Part shown: positions 55,570 through 64,000 of the stretch, in pieces | Layout of the letters: every line of letters starts with the position of its first letter | Position numbering within the stretch: position 1 is the stretch's first letter | Assembly: GCA_010356995.1 (NCBI GenBank) | Contig: ML996696.1 | Span: 312,364 to 376,363 of the forward strand | Source: Trichodelitschia bisporula | Lineage: Eukaryota; Ascomycota; Dothideomycetes; Phaeotrichales; Phaeotrichaceae | Direction: 5' to 3' | Length of the DNA stretch: 64,000 nucleotides | Notes under the pieces: model-generated | Databases searched by the model: none | Told to the model about the DNA's origin: nothing | What the model saw: the letters and a program-made list of their open reading frames with translations, nothing else | Position numbers and translations under genes: made by a program

Positions 55570-55822
55570 GCTGCCCGTATCTTGATTTCTTCGCTGGACA
55601 AATACAAAGTAACAGGCTCAGCGCATGCAGGTCAAGGCCAACCGTCCCAGCACTCAACCCAGGTCGCGGCGTCGGATGGCTATCGATAAAATCTCAGCGA
55701 CAAGGATTATGCGGGCCGGGCCGCGTGCACGAGCCACAGCACGCGTCGACGCGCCTCGCGATAAACACCGCCTCCAGATTTTATCTTCTTTCTCCTCCCC
55801 ATCCCACACATCCTTAACCAGC
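55570..55822. promoter_or_regulatory. shared promoter RSA3/ECO1
   Basis: This 253-bp gap between divergent ATGs also reads open in the ECO1 frame, so a longer ECO1 start at 55625 is formally possible. A cytosine- and thymine-rich stretch (TTTTATCTTCTTTCTCCTCCCC) lies just before the preferred ECO1 start. Confidence 0.5.
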
Positions 55823-57052
55823 ATGATTAAAAAGACCTACCTCCGCCGCGGCCTCCGCCGGAAGCGCTCCAATGATGACGTACCCTCACCCTCATCCTCA
55901 CCCTCCAAGCGCACAAGGCTCGCCGCCACCGCCACCGACGCGACCCTGAGCTCCGATCCCGCACTCCGCCCCCTAGACGACAGTGATGCCCGCTCAAATG
56001 TGCGCTCAAGCCCCATCCCGCGCTCCAGCTCAGCGATGGGCCTCGAACCGCTCTTCTCCGACGCAGTCTTTCGCTCGACGCCGGCGTCATCGCCTCCGCC
56101 TCCATCATCGCCGCCCGCGCCCTCCAAGCTCGACGCGCCGCTACGGCCCTCCTGCACCACACAGCCCGAAGCCGAAGCCGAAGATGAAAATGACGATCTT
56201 GACGACCTCTTCCAGAGCCTAAAGCCCAAACCTACTCCTCCCCGTCGGGCCGTGCGCGATCCCCTCAAAACCTCAAAGCCCAAACCCGCCCGCCCTAAGA
56301 AGCTTACACAACTTACTCTCTCTCTCGGCCCGGCGTCAACCAAGCATTGCCCTGAGTGCGACATGGACTACACGCCGTCGAATGCAGGAGATGCAGCGTT
56401 ACACCGCAAGTTCCATGCGAAGAATGTGGGCGGCGTAGATTTGTCCAAGAGGATCGTTACACGGCTGCAATTTAACAGATGCGTGTCGGTTGAGGGCGGA
56501 CGAGCTATAATTGTGGTGGTTGATCGTCGGGATACAATTGCCAAGCGTAAGGCGGTGGACGACGTATGGACGGTTGCGGAGCGCGAATTGGGCGGTGAGG
56601 GCGTGTTACCTTTCGGGTGGGAACAGGCGGAGGATATGAAGAAGAAGAAGGTGCTTCGGTGCAAGGCGTTTTTGTACATTCAAGGACAGAAGTGTGTAGG
56701 GTTCTGCCTTGCACAGCCAATTACAGAAGGCTTTGCTGTTCTGGCTCAGGAGGGCGCTCAGGGGCAGCTCTTGGAGGAAATAGGAGCGAATTTTGAGGGC
56801 AAGAGCTCGTCCATTTCGGTGAGCAAGACCCCTAAACCGGCACTACTTGGGATTTCTCGAATTTGGACGTCTGCCGGGTCACGGGGGAAGGGTGTGGCGA
56901 CTGGATTGCTTAATTGTGCGACGCAGAACTTCATTGTTGGCATGAAGATACCCAAGGAAAAGGTGGCATTCAGTCAGCCGACGGAGAGCGGAGGGAAGCT
57001 GGCAAGAAAATGGTTCGGCAAGGAAAGCGGTTGGCTTGTGTATATCGAGTGA
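55823..57052 (+). CDS. ECO1: cohesin N-acetyltransferase Eco1/Ctf7
   Basis: Eco1 acetylates the Smc3 subunit of cohesin during S phase to set up sister-chromatid cohesion. I take the ATG at 55823 (MIKKTYLRRGLRRKRS), the usual basic start, giving 409 residues; an in-frame ATG at 55625 would add 66 residues of unlikely leader. A disordered Ser/Pro part precedes a PCNA-binding-like motif (QLTLSLG), a C2H2 zinc finger (HCPECDMDYTPSNAGDAALHRKFH) and the GNAT-like catalytic domain: RCKAFLYIQGQKCVGFCLAQ, then GISRIWTSAGSRGKGVATGLLN with the acetyl-CoA loop, then KVAFSQPTESGGKLARKWFG near the C-terminus. All expected parts are present in one exon. Confidence 0.92.
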   Translation: MIKKTYLRRGLRRKRSNDDVPSPSSSPSKRTRLAATATDATLSSDPALRPLDDSDARSNVRSSPIPRSSSAMGLEPLFSDAVFRSTPASSPPPPSSPPAPSKLDAPLRPSCTTQPEAEAEDENDDLDDLFQSLKPKPTPPRRAVRDPLKTSKPKPARPKKLTQLTLSLGPASTKHCPECDMDYTPSNAGDAALHRKFHAKNVGGVDLSKRIVTRLQFNRCVSVEGGRAIIVVVDRRDTIAKRKAVDDVWTVAERELGGEGVLPFGWEQAEDMKKKKVLRCKAFLYIQGQKCVGFCLAQPITEGFAVLAQEGAQGQLLEEIGANFEGKSSSISVSKTPKPALLGISRIWTSAGSRGKGVATGLLNCATQNFIVGMKIPKEKVAFSQPTESGGKLARKWFGKESGWLVYIE

Positions 57053-57199
57053 GGCGGTATGACCTTAGCTAAACTGGATTATTTGCTTGAATAGCGGATG
57101 ATACCGCGGTTTGCTCTTCATAGCATAGCGTTGGCATAACAACAACATCTAGATGTCTATGGGATAACTGTGTGAGATCTCGAAATACCTTGAATATCT

Positions 57200-58567
57200 C
57201 TATCGCCCAATTACCCCTATGATTGCCCCAACCATAACCGCTGCTTCTCGTTCCCAGTTCTGCGATGAAGCAGCTCTCCCTTTAGCCGAGGATGAGCCCG
57301 GTAACCGACTACCCCGATCCACGCATTGTCGAACCGCGTCTCTGACCTTGTCCTTATTGCTTCGCAGAGTGCGTGCAGAGACACCGCCCCGGTTCATAAT
57401 CTCCTGTACGCGAGACGAGAGGTTCGAGGCTAGGGTCCGCCAGAAAAACGAAGGCAGAGATGACGTATCCAAGGATTGTAGTAGTGGCTGCAGCAGGTGC
57501 GGAGTCGAAACCGGGGCAATACCGCCGTCGGATAGAGAGTCGAGGGACGGATGTAGTGGCGGCTTTATAGACTCCAAGAGTGCCTCGAGAGCAACGATAT
57601 TCTGACACCGCGCTGAGATTTCCAAGAGAGTGCGATCCAAGGTCGGCAATGTTGCCAGGGAACGAGCTAGTGATGCAAGAGACGACTTCAAAGCAGTTTG
57701 AAGGTAGTCTTGCAGACTTGACACGAGCAATTTTGGCTCAAATTCGGCTGCCTTCAAGCTGACGGGCGCAGGTGACAGTATGTACAAAGTCAGAAGAGCT
57801 GACGTGGCGCGCGACTTCGTGTCTTCAACTTGGTTGTAGGTGGCAGTGGCGGCTGCTGGTTGGCTGGCAGCGTTCGAGGCAAGAAGTGAGGACATGGAGA
57901 ATTCCCGAACCGTTTGCTGTGCCTTCGAAAGCAGGTTCCTCTCAGCGGGTGTGATGACCTCGTTGCGCAGAGTCGCGATGACATTGACCCTCTCAACGCC
58001 GTACCCCTCGTCTTCAGGCTTGGACGCAGAGAAGAGCTGGTTGATGGCAGTCATAGTATTCGCTGAGCGGACCATAGCTCTGTGATCTCCCTTCCTCGCC
58101 GCGCCGGACCCAGAAATCTCCCCCATCTGCGCCTCGAGCTGTCGTCCCAGCATCAACAATCGGCCAACCGCGCGCCCCAGTTTCACGGTTTCGCAAAGCC
58201 GTTCGGCAGCAACCTGAACTTGCTCTGCAGCTTCATAGCGATGGATAACCTCTTTCTCGAGTGTTTTGTAGCCCGCCGTGAGCGTCGCGACTTGAGTCTC
58301 CACCTCTTCAAGGATTCGACTACTGGCATTGGCTTGTGTTTTGGTGTGTTCGAGCAGCGGAAGCGCCGACTTGGTAGTGAGAGAATCGATGTGCGTATCT
58401 ACTTCTTGGACATCAAACAGGACGCGCGAAAGGGGAGTAGATAGGTCCAAAGGCGTGTCGGAGGCGTTGTTGGTGGCCAGCACCAGACCGTTTGCGAAGG
58501 CTGTTGCTGAGAAATCTGGATCCAGGAAAGCTTCATAATCAATGTACGAGGGATCCTCTTCTGCCAT
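57200..58567 (-). CDS. COG5: conserved oligomeric Golgi complex subunit 5 (COG5)
   Basis: Cog5 is part of the COG tethering complex that keeps Golgi enzymes recycling by retrograde transport. One exon from ATG 58567 (MAEEDPSYIDYEAFLDPDFS) gives 455 residues. The family signature is at the N-terminus (YIDYEAFLDPDFSATAFANGLVLATN), followed by helical, coiled-coil-prone sequence (VQEVDTHIDSLTTKSALPLLEHT, LEEVETQVATLTAGYKTLEKEVI, AAERLCETVKLGRAVGRLLMLGRQLEAQM). It is shorter than animal Cog5 (over 800) but near yeast size. The end is rich in basic and Ser residues. It is divergent from the ureidoglycolate lyase gene with 224 bp between the starts. Confidence 0.88.
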   Translation of the reverse strand: MAEEDPSYIDYEAFLDPDFSATAFANGLVLATNNASDTPLDLSTPLSRVLFDVQEVDTHIDSLTTKSALPLLEHTKTQANASSRILEEVETQVATLTAGYKTLEKEVIHRYEAAEQVQVAAERLCETVKLGRAVGRLLMLGRQLEAQMGEISGSGAARKGDHRAMVRSANTMTAINQLFSASKPEDEGYGVERVNVIATLRNEVITPAERNLLSKAQQTVREFSMSSLLASNAASQPAAATATYNQVEDTKSRATSALLTLYILSPAPVSLKAAEFEPKLLVSSLQDYLQTALKSSLASLARSLATLPTLDRTLLEISARCQNIVALEALLESIKPPLHPSLDSLSDGGIAPVSTPHLLQPLLQSLDTSSLPSFFWRTLASNLSSRVQEIMNRGGVSARTLRSNKDKVRDAVRQCVDRGSRLPGSSSAKGRAASSQNWEREAAVMVGAIIGVIGR

Positions 58568-58791
58568 TGTGGAGTAAGCGACGGATTCCAACAGCAAGCG
58601 ATTGAGGATGGTGATTGCGTAACGGTTATGAGTAGCGACTGTTGTTGAACTCGGGCGGAAGTCGAAATGGCCCGAAAATTCAATGACGTGCCTTATCGAT
58701 AAGCCTTGTATGTACAACCTCGGGGAGCTTCATATGAGCAAACAGCTACCCCACACTCTCAATTACCTCCCTGTTCCCAATCCAATCTAAA
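58568..58791. promoter_or_regulatory. shared promoter COG5/ureidoglycolate lyase
   Basis: This 224-bp gap lies between divergent ATGs. It includes TTATCGATAA at about 58692-58701, a perfect 10-bp palindrome with GATA on both strands. GATA-type factors control nitrogen genes in fungi, and the right-hand gene is a purine-nitrogen gene, so the site is a plausible control point (inference). Confidence 0.5.
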
Positions 58792-59637
58792 ATGATTCCC
58801 TCCATCAAATCCCCCGTCTTCCGCATCCCCATCGAACCCCTCAACCAAACCTCCTTCGCCCCCTTCGGAACCGTCATCCAAAACCCTGACCACGCCCCAC
58901 CCAGCACCACTCCTCCCCTATCCGTAACCGCAAACCAAGGCTCAGCAACCAAATACCTCGATGTCACCAAACTCAGCAACTTCTACCACCTCGCACCGAG
59001 CAAAAACCCCGCCAGCCCCGTGGTGAACATGTTCGTATGTGCCCCACGACCGCTCCGCCCGCACCAAGTGCCTCACGGCATGGAGCCCGCCTTTGACGTC
59101 CGCCTCCTCGAGCGCCACCCCTATACACCGCAAATCTTTATCCCCGTCGGCCTTGCCCGCAACGATCCCTCTACGTGCTATCTTGTCGTCGTGGCGCCTA
59201 CCCTGCCCGCCGCCCCGCCGCGGCCCGAGGTGCTCACTCGCTCAAAGCCATATCCAACACCTGACCCGGAGCCGAAGAAGCAGTCGCCCTTTGAACGTGC
59301 CCGTCCGGAGCCCTTTACCAATTCCACGGCACCACCTCCCGCCACCCGTCCACTGCCTCCCGAGATGCCCAAGGGCCCCGGGATGCCGGACGTGCGCCGG
59401 CTCCGGGCGTTCGTTGCGAATGGGAGCCAGGGGGTTACGTATGGGGCTGGGACGTGGCATGCACCTATGGTGGTGATCGGGGCAGAGAAGGTGGCGTTTG
59501 TGGTACTGCAGTATGCGAATGCGGTGGGGAATGAAGACTGTCAGGAAGTGGAGATAGTGCCGGGAAAGGAAGGGGAATGGCCGTATGTTGTTCTATCGGG
59601 GATAGGAAGAGACACGTTGGTAAAGGCCAAGATGTAA
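58792..59637 (+). CDS. DAL3: ureidoglycolate lyase (allantoin/purine catabolism)
   Basis: The enzyme splits ureidoglycolate into glyoxylate and urea, the last step of allantoin use. One exon gives 281 residues starting MIPSIKSPVFRIPIEPLN. Family blocks: LNQTSFAPFGTVIQNPD near the start, ATKYLDVTKLSNFYHLAPSK, MFVCAPRPL, FDVRLLERHPYTPQIFIPVGLA, CYLVVVAPTLP, then near the C-terminus LRAFVANGSQGVTYGAGTWHAPMVVIG and FVVLQYANAVGNEDCQEVEI. The GTWHAP block holds the active-site His region. A Pro-rich insert of about 55 residues (about 155-205) lengthens it compared with bacterial relatives of 160-170; similar inserts occur in fungi. Regulation by nitrogen is likely in view of the pathway and the GATA palindrome upstream, but this is inference. 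Confidence 0.88.
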   Translation: MIPSIKSPVFRIPIEPLNQTSFAPFGTVIQNPDHAPPSTTPPLSVTANQGSATKYLDVTKLSNFYHLAPSKNPASPVVNMFVCAPRPLRPHQVPHGMEPAFDVRLLERHPYTPQIFIPVGLARNDPSTCYLVVVAPTLPAAPPRPEVLTRSKPYPTPDPEPKKQSPFERARPEPFTNSTAPPPATRPLPPEMPKGPGMPDVRRLRAFVANGSQGVTYGAGTWHAPMVVIGAEKVAFVVLQYANAVGNEDCQEVEIVPGKEGEWPYVVLSGIGRDTLVKAKM

Positions 59638-59705
59638 ACGTTTTAGCGGTGCATCCGTCGAAACTGTGGGCTCGAAAGAGAAAAGAGTCGAGGCCGGCCC
59701 GCCAA

Positions 59706-59741
59706 ATAGCACCGATAGCACCGATAGCACCGATAGCACCG
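59706..59741. repeat. 9-bp tandem repeat ATAGCACCG, 4 copies
   Basis: Four exact copies in a row, directly downstream of the ureidoglycolate lyase gene. Confidence 0.9.
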
Positions 59742-59924
59742 ATAAACAGAGATCTCGGTTCTTCACCCAGTAGCCAGCATCCAGCCGTGGCCCAAGATTA
59801 AATTAGCATGCTATGAACGCCCAGCATAAAGCAGATGTCCAAACCAAAAACAAGTCGTACTGCGAAAAATGCCTTTGAAGGAAAATGAACCCACGCGCAT
59901 TGTCTGACCGGGAACTTCACCGTC

Positions 59925-60203
59925 TCATACAGCCTTGTGGGGTGGAGAGAACGCCGAAAAGTATTGCAATGTCCCTTCAATCTTCCCAATATCTCGAAGC
60001 TTCCTAATATCATCCCAGGGGAAGCCGGGCAAGTCGGGCGTATTGCCAAGAAGATTTGCCAGAAGGTCGTCAGGACAAAGCACTAGTTTGATTCCTCAGC
60101 TATGCCGTGCCAACCTGTTGATGGCTTTCTGGTCCCGCCAGGACGAATTGCATCGCTCCGGCCTGGCAAAGTCAAAGATGTCGAGCAGAAGCTCATTCGG
60201 CAG
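59925..60203 (-). pseudogene. F-box-like gene remnant or unresolved small gene with in-frame TGA
   Basis: From 60203 the minus strand reads LPNELLLDIFDFARPERCNSS, the start of an F-box (LPxELLxxIF), preceded by a good splice acceptor (TTTTATTCTCAG). The same frame runs on through a TGA at 60096-60098 to DDLLANLLGNTPDLPGFPWDD and IEGTLQYFSAFSPPHKAV before a second stop at 59925. Both halves look protein-like. No intron with proper ends removes the TGA in frame; a GT..AG pair around it would be 32 nt and shift the frame. No clear ATG exon is found; MDTIVSA before a GTACAAG donor near 60440-60460 is a weak candidate. A broken host F-box gene is the simplest reading. Confidence 0.4.
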
Positions 60204-60570
60204 CTGAGAATAAAAGCAGTCTGTGTCTCTATGATAATGGTGAAGGTGTGCAGTTGATACAGTACGGAGTACTGTAGCTGAGATCCCCTTAATTTTGAAC
60301 CTGGACAAGTTTGTGGCGGTGAGACAGGAGCGCGGAGGCACAGACCCGGTGATTAGCCGTGTTACTCGCGACCTTGACGTGGCGGGGTGCTGCAGATCAG
60401 AACGATAGATATTGTGCAGAAGCCTTCACACTTGTACCGCAGAAACTATAGTATCCATGTCGTAACCAGCATTTAGAGGAGAGAGCTAGAAGTGAACAAG
60501 CGATTCTCCCATAGCGAGGCTTTAAGATGGAGCACCCTGCCCTCAAGACGTAACAGATGCGTCATTCACG

Positions 60571-61469
60571 TCATACCCCCGACTCCATCGCATTGTCCTT
60601 GAAGCTAATGGGTAGTTCTTCCAGATACTGCACGGCCATATCCCAGTCTCTAAGCTCCTGATACGGGCTGCTCAACCAAGCTCCCAGCTCATGCAAAAAC
60701 AGTCTCGCATTCTCTCGCCCCAGAAATTCCTGCAACAAATCCTCAGCCCGACCATCGCTTCCCCTGATGTCTAGTGTCCTGAGTACCGCCACAATGTATT
60801 CAAGCAAGAATTCCGCATTGTTCGCTCGCCGTAAGGTCCAAGACCTGTCCTCAGACGAGGCTGAAGACGTAGGATTCAGAAACGTAAAAATTTGAAGTTC
60901 GCGTCGGATCCATTTCCGAGCGCGTGACTGCAGCTCGGGCGATGAAACGAAGAGCCCAGGTGTTAGGACTCGAAAGCGTGAGAAGCGGTTCACGCCGACG
61001 TGTAGCGAGTACAGCTTATGACGATAGATGTGTCGACGCCGGAGGACGGCGTCAGGCTCAACGAAGGCGGGAACGGCGTGGTGCGGTTGACGATGGGGAT
61101 TCCGCGAGCGGAAAGAGGACGGATTGTTTCGATGCTGAGCTCGAGGGACCGGCGCATGAGCTTGAGGCTTCAGGGAGGGTACAGAGAAGGACTTGAAGTC
61201 CGTAGGAGAATGCCAGTCATACTGGACGGTATCTACAGAGGCTTTGCCTGCAGGGCCTGTTAGGTCGGACCACCCACCCTTGAGGACCGGAACTTACAGA
61301 GAGGACATTTGGGCTGCTCCTGGAGCCAGCTCACAAGGCAAAGAAAGTCGAAGCTGACATGATTACATGGAGAGGCAACTGCTCGATCAGAGATGGCCTG
61401 CAAACATATGACACAAGCGTCCACATTAACCAACTGCTGCTTGCTCCGATCGATGCTGTCGTGGTCCAT
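60571..61469 (-). CDS. RING-finger protein, probable E3 ubiquitin ligase (Topors/ICP0-like fungal family)
   Basis: Two exons, 61469-61298 and 61256-60571, join across a 41-nt intron (GTAAGT...ACAG) that splits the last Cys codon of the RING, giving 285 residues. The start is [14 protein letters not shown]. The RING reads [32 protein letters not shown] then CPLC. Between the His and the next Cys the spacing is HxxFDFxC, so one usual Cys position is Asp, a variant I associate with fungal proteins of this type. Downstream, [35 protein letters not shown] and [60 protein letters not shown] are folded and conserved-looking. Ubiquitin ligase activity is inferred from the RING. Substrate unknown. Confidence 0.82.
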
Positions 61470-62609
61470 GCAAGGAGTTGCTGGCAGTCGCCACAAATTC
61501 GGCCTGTCGTTCTTCAAAACACCTGGGATGCGGGGTCGGAATTTCTCAATATTCCGAAGCGGACGTCGTTCCGGAGCTTTAGTAAGCTAGTCTCGACTGA
61601 GCGAATGACAGCCTTCTGCTTCGGGTGTACTATATACATTCTGAGCACTTCCTAACTGCAAACTTGCTACATCAAAACTTTCGAGGAAGATTACTCACTG
61701 CATTAAAATGGCTCAAGTGTGCCCTTTTCAATATATGTGGTTCGGTTCGACGCTGTACGGAGTAGGTGCACGATCAAAGCTGACGGTATCGAGGAGTAGT
61801 TGGTTGACTACTGGAAGGTCGTCCAGGCCCGGTGGTGGTAGCTGCGTGGCCGGGGATTTTTCAGGGAAGACTGCCTGATACCACGTTTTAGGCCAAGGAC
61901 GTAGGGTCCTCGAAGCAAGCTTTCAGCTGTTTGATCAAGCTTCCAGTGGGTAAGGTGCGGAGAGCCGCACCCATCAGGATATGGCTCACTAGTGGTGTAA
62001 AAACCATGGTGTATATCGTGTCAAAGGTCCGGTCCGTTTCAGTTCCCCGCTTGGGTGACTCTCTGCCTCGAACATTTTTACTGAGTATCTTTTCCTGACG
62101 CTCAAACGTGGTTGAACATAGAAGAAAGGACCATCGAAAGGTAGAGGATAGTTCAAACCCCCCTCAACCACCAGTCGCAGAGTCCTGAGCTCCTCCAGTA
62201 ATACGTGGGTATCACCTTGTGAGGCAGCTATGCAGTCGATGACGAGTTTGGTCCTCATTCGAGGCTTAAGCTTCGGTTATGTCCCCTAGGCGCCATGCAT
62301 CGTTACGATAGCAGAACCAAACTCCTCTGGTGGTCTTTCCCAGGACCCAAGTCGGTAAAGGTATTTAAGAGGATGGCCTGCTAATCTTTTACCTACTCCG
62401 TACAACGCACTCCTTACTTTCACGTCAACACACTTTAACTTCTGCTCATTAAGAGGCTGACAGTTTCTTCACGAAACACGATCGGCCATTGTTCACCAAC
62501 CACTTTGGCTCAAAATATACTCTCACAACAGGCTCAAACCAGCCTGACCTTCCGCAATCCACCTCTCGTAACCAAGTCTCTACGAGAACGACCTTTACGA
62601 CACCGAAAA
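61470..62609. other. gap with a possible small gene and a TATA-like promoter
   Basis: The left part should be the promoter of the RING gene. An open frame at 61989-62258 (minus, ATG at 62258, 89 codons, MRTKLVIDCIAASQGDTHVLL) has no recognised family and may be chance. A TATTTAAG box at about 62359-62366 and the pyrimidine-rich stretch after it fit a promoter for the plus-strand gene at 62610. Confidence 0.4.
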
Positions 62610-63221
62610 ATGAAGTTCTTCAAAAGCTTGCGTTCTCGGAACGGAAAAGCGAAAAAGAGACATGTCGACGACGAATCCCAAAGGCTAAAGACAGCACGAA
62701 ATGTGGCCAACACAGAAACTGCATCTTTGTGTCTTATACCACCACGCATGTTCTGCGGACAGTCGGATCGTTGGTCGTTGGGGTCGTTCCGGAGCGAAAT
62801 GAAGGCCGCATGGGCTCCGACGTCCCACAAGAAGGACAGTCTGTTCGAACACACCCCATCAAGGCTCTCAACGCCGGCTACTGCTTCTGCATCCACACTC
62901 TGCCAAGGTAAGCACCATCTATCCGACATTCCAAGCCAAAGCACAGCCTCAAGACAGGAGAATCCATTTTCATTGACAAAGCGAGAAGCTGACAGCAGTC
63001 TAGAAACACCGACCATACTGCCACCCTCATCACTGCCGCCTCCACCGACCGACGGAAACAATCGCCGCCTCTCAAGGTTCACTGAGCATCTGGATCCCGA
63101 CGAACCCACTACATATCCGGAGACGATGCGGCGGCCTTCGGAGGACCGCCGCTCTTTGGCGGTGGCGGCAAGTTCGAGCCGGCTTTGGGCGGCGGCGCGT
63201 GATCCTGCTCCCTGCTCTTAG
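62610..63221 (+). CDS. small basic Ser/Pro-rich hypothetical protein, overlaps the GRASP gene 3' end
   Basis: The frame from ATG 62610 (MKFFKSLRSRNGKAKKRHVDD) gives 203 residues. It is basic at the start, then Ser/Thr/Pro-rich and mostly disordered (ETPTILPPSSLPPPPTDGNN). A TATA-like box about 250 bp upstream and a pyrimidine-rich leader support transcription. Its last 113 bp overlap the 3' end of the GRASP coding region on the other strand, so the true end may lie earlier, through a splice. I do not recognise a family. Confidence 0.45.
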   Translation: MKFFKSLRSRNGKAKKRHVDDESQRLKTARNVANTETASLCLIPPRMFCGQSDRWSLGSFRSEMKAAWAPTSHKKDSLFEHTPSRLSTPATASASTLCQGKHHLSDIPSQSTASRQENPFSLTKREADSSLETPTILPPSSLPPPPTDGNNRRLSRFTEHLDPDEPTTYPETMRRPSEDRRSLAVAASSSRLWAAARDPAPCS

Positions 63222-64000
63222 CCTCACCCTCCTTGAAGTACTCGTCGATTTCCAAGGCCGGTACAGCAAAATTATGCGCTCGGACTTTTCTCTCGCGTTT
63301 GGGCGGTCCAGTACTGGATGGGCGGGAATTTGGTTTGATCATGTCTGCGGGCACCAGGAATTCACCAGGGGGTACCGGGCTTTGGGTATTTGAAGGTGGG
63401 GAGAACAGCACTGGACCTGGCGAGGAGGATAACGCATGCTTCTCGTCCGAAGGCGTTTCGAACATCGTCTCTCCAGGTGCGTGCGGTGGCTCCTCGAGGG
63501 TTGGCGGAATCCGATGCAACGCACCAAAGCCAAGAGTGCAGCCGAGAGCACCCTGTCCACCCCAGCTTCTGGAAGGGGTGATGTCGACATGGCGGGTGAC
63601 ATTGTACTCGTGGTTATAGACGAGTAGGCGAAGGGGACGGTCGAGATGCTGGGACTGCGTGAGCTGCAAGATAGCGAAATGCAAGGATATACACACATGT
63701 TCAACAAGTTCACCGAGCCCTGACTCACCCCGAATGACAGCTTCGGGACTGCCTATCACATAGTCACCATAGGGGAGGAGACCAGCAAGATCGGCAGGCG
63801 AGTTAGGCGCGACATCCAGGATATGCCACACGTCTTCCGTGCCTGACAGAGGGGACCACTGAAGCGTGATGCCTAATGTCGGGTTGTCCTGCGGAAGGGC
63901 AAAGTAAATTTCGCGAATGCGCTGCCCCTGCAGTCCGAGTGGTTAGATATGCCATTGAACGAATGCTCGAGCATACCTTTGCGGTCCACACCCCGAGGCT
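63109..64000 (-). CDS. GRASP-type Golgi reassembly stacking protein, 3' part
   Basis: GRASP proteins tether Golgi membranes and act in unconventional secretion (yeast Grh1). The window holds the end of exon A (to 63977: SLGVWTAK), exon B (63927-63697) and exon C (63654-63109); introns are 49 and 42 nt. The sequence runs GQRIREIYFALPQDNPTLGITLQW, then VWHILDVAPNSPADLAGLLPYGDYVIGSPE, then LVEHSQHLDRPLRLLVYNHEYNVTRHVDI, then WGGQGALGCTLGFGALHRIP, which is the second PDZ-like domain of the GRASP fold with its family marks. After that comes a disordered Pro/Ser tail of about 130 residues (TMFETPSDEKHALSSS, PPPKSGGPPKAAASS). The N-terminal PDZ domain lies beyond the window edge. Confidence 0.9.

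Noticed and set aside
58568-58717. Longer COG5 N-terminus
   Set aside because: The upstream in-frame start is not an ATG, and the conserved family start follows the ATG at 58567.
61470-61517. Longer RING protein start (MKNDRPNLW)
   Set aside because: The first codon would be TTG; the in-frame ATG is 61469.
63931-63960. tRNA-like word (GTCCGAGTGGTTAGATATGCC) on the plus strand
   Set aside because: It resembles a tRNA A-box but lies in an intron of the GRASP gene, and no B-box, anticodon arm or closing acceptor stem can be drawn.
1-64000. CRISPR array, operon or prokaryotic ribosome-binding sites
   Set aside because: The genome is clearly fungal with spliceosomal introns; no regularly spaced repeats of CRISPR type are present.

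Overview
The window is nuclear DNA of a fungus. Genes are dense and GC-rich. Most are cut by a few very short introns: those I could place run mostly 41-61 nt, with GT..AG ends, short branch signals and usually clean reading-frame joins. Intergenic gaps are short and pyrimidine-rich. Intron size, the GGA adaptor, the Ycf1-type ABC transporter, the cytochrome b5-acyl-CoA dehydrogenase fusion and the overall gene style fit a basidiomycete, most likely a Tremellomycetes-like yeast. That taxon is inference; no marker in the window proves it.

Layout. 0-13 kb: a GNAT acetyltransferase cut by the window edge, the rRNA-modifying enzyme TSR3, a GGA clathrin adaptor, an Arg/Ser-rich protein of unknown role, a 3.6 kb gene-free gap, a zincin-like metallopeptidase with a jacalin-like tail, and a small unknown gene. 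13.1-24.4 kb: an AT-rich island of about 11 kb with no convincing gene. It holds decayed DNA elements: a 1.8 kb foldback element with arms of about 400 bp, several short relatives that share the same ends, and three copies of a repeat of about 190 bp ending in (TTA)n. 24.4-34 kb: an EFA6/Yel1-type Arf exchange factor, then pyroglutamyl peptidase and prolyl aminopeptidase in tandem. 35-47 kb: a KEL3-type kelch protein, a DHR2-type DEAH helicase, a secreted carboxylesterase and a Ycf1/ABCC transporter. 48-64 kb: the cytochrome b5-acyl-CoA dehydrogenase, SKI3, RSA3, ECO1, COG5, ureidoglycolate lyase, an F-box-like remnant, a RING protein, a small unknown gene and the 3' part of a GRASP gene.

How the genes relate. 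Most are unlinked housekeeping functions. Three act in ribosome production (TSR3, DHR2, RSA3), one in mRNA decay (SKI3), and four in membrane traffic (GGA, Arf-GEF, COG5, GRASP). Two neighbouring peptidases remove blocked N-termini (pGlu and Pro). Several gene pairs are divergent over short shared promoters (TSR3/GGA, DHR2/esterase, ABC/acyl-CoA dehydrogenase, RSA3/ECO1, COG5/ureidoglycolate lyase). I saw no CRISPR array, rRNA, convincing tRNA, LTR element or capsid-bearing element. The most unusual part is the repeat island and its foldback family.
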